Below are positions 5,077 to 5,559 of a stretch of DNA of 5,559 nt, one piece after another (positions within the stretch are counted from its first letter, which is position 1; every line of letters starts with the position of its first letter). Under the pieces are notes generated by a model. It had not been told where the DNA came from. It saw only the letters and a list, made by a program, of their open reading frames with translations, and made no database searches. Source of the stretch: Actinomycetota bacterium (GTDB lineage Bacteria > Actinomycetota > Acidimicrobiia > Acidimicrobiales > Ilumatobacteraceae); assembly GCA_005793785.1 (NCBI GenBank), contig SXPW01000141.1:1-5559 (forward strand). The letters run 5' to 3'. The position numbers and the translations under genes were made by a program.

Positions 5077-5559
5077 GCCAGGCGGGTCGCAGCACCTGCC
5101 TCGACCGGTGCAATGGCGTGAACTCGGTTATGCCCCGTGGGATCGACTCGACACCCGGTCACTCCGCGACATTGATGCCGTCTGCAGCGCCGTCGCGTTG
5201 CACCGCCCCGATGTTGAATCCCAAACGCCTTCGCCACAGGCGAATCCATCCGCGGTGCTCGTGGCATTGTTCGCCGTGCGTGGTGAACCACACGTGGTCC
5301 TGACGCGTCGCTCGGCTGCGCTGACAACTCATCAGGGGCAGATTGCGTTTCCGGGAGGACGATTGGAGTCGAACGAAACCTCACTGCAGGCCGCACTCAG
5401 GGAAACCCACGAAGAGGTCGGTCTCGATGCACGTGGAGCCCGAGTGGTCGGCGAACTCACTGCACACAAGACCATCTCCAGTTCCAGCCACATCGTGCCC
5501 CACGTGGTGCTGTTGCCGCACGAGCCGAATGATTTCGTCATCAACGGTGAAGTGGAACG
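5069..5559 (+). CDS. Nudix hydrolase, CoA pyrophosphatase-like, 3' end missing
   Basis: 163 residues are visible and the frame stays open to the window edge. The Nudix box spans Gly97-Leu119 and fits G-x5-E-x7-RE-U-x-EE-x-G-U, ending RETHEEVGL; Arg111, Glu112, Glu115 and Glu116 would bind metal. Immediately before it, LTRRSAALTTHQGQIAFPGG matches the extra motif of the CoA pyrophosphatase (NudL/UPF0035) branch. Those enzymes cleave CoA and its thioesters to 3',5'-ADP and (acyl-)phosphopantetheine. No ATG is available. TTG 5069 is preferred because GGAAG lies 4 nt upstream and the next residues (RRPGGSQHLPRP) look like the start of actinobacterial relatives. GTG 5108 is the alternative and lacks a ribosome-binding site. 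The TTG overlaps the upstream small gene by 8 bp, suggesting coupled translation. Family assignment is firm, the start less so. Confidence 0.9.
   Translation, partial: MRRPGGSQHLPRPVQWRELGYAPWDRLDTRSLRDIDAVCSAVALHRPDVESQTPSPQANPSAVLVALFAVRGEPHVVLTRRSAALTTHQGQIAFPGGRLESNETSLQAALRETHEEVGLDARGARVVGELTAHKTISSSSHIVPHVVLLPHEPNDFVINGEVE

Noticed and set aside
5332..5544. A 70-residue minus-strand frame opposite the Nudix gene
   Set aside because: It is the antisense shadow of the Nudix box region, which is unmistakable on the plus strand.

Overview
The window is a compact, moderately GC-rich (high fifties per cent by eye) bacterial chromosome segment. Gene spacing is tight, non-ATG starts are frequent and two promoters look leaderless. 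The actinobacterial-type MOSC, Nudix and small-protein arrangement suggests a high-GC Gram-positive, most likely an actinobacterium and possibly of the Acidimicrobiia. That placement is inference, since no rRNA or phylogenetic marker is present.

Layout, left to right. The 5' half of a tRNA-Arg(TCG) lies on the minus strand at the left edge. Divergent from it is a two-gene plus-strand unit: a hormone-sensitive-lipase-type esterase (77-988) and, 3 bp later, a MOSC-domain protein (992-1813) with an unrecognised histidine-rich N-terminal domain. After a 125-bp gap comes an unrecognised 102-residue membrane protein (1939-2247, plus). A minus-strand pair follows, read right to left: a secreted S1-family serine protease with two fibronectin-III-like repeats (4833-3199), then a Rhizobium-type (family II) L-asparaginase (3202-2237). 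They overlap by GTGA and are probably translationally coupled. The asparaginase gene ends tail-to-tail inside the last 11 bp of the membrane-protein gene, and a long hairpin followed by a T-run in its 3' coding part could terminate the opposing plus-strand transcript. Divergent from the protease is a 55-residue tryptophan/glutamate/lysine-rich protein (4909-5076), overlapped by 8 bp by a Nudix CoA-pyrophosphatase-like gene (5069 to the window end, truncated).

How the genes may work together: the protease and asparaginase could form a small unit for using extracellular peptides and asparagine. The small protein and Nudix hydrolase look like a second co-translated pair. The esterase and MOSC protein share a transcript, but no common pathway is evident. 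I see no mobile element, CRISPR array, phage module or recognisable defence system. The points most worth a second look are the protease N-terminus (apparently activated directly by signal peptidase), the two matching leaderless promoters, the His-rich domain on the MOSC protein, the uncharacterised membrane and 55-residue proteins, and the hairpin inside the convergent gene.
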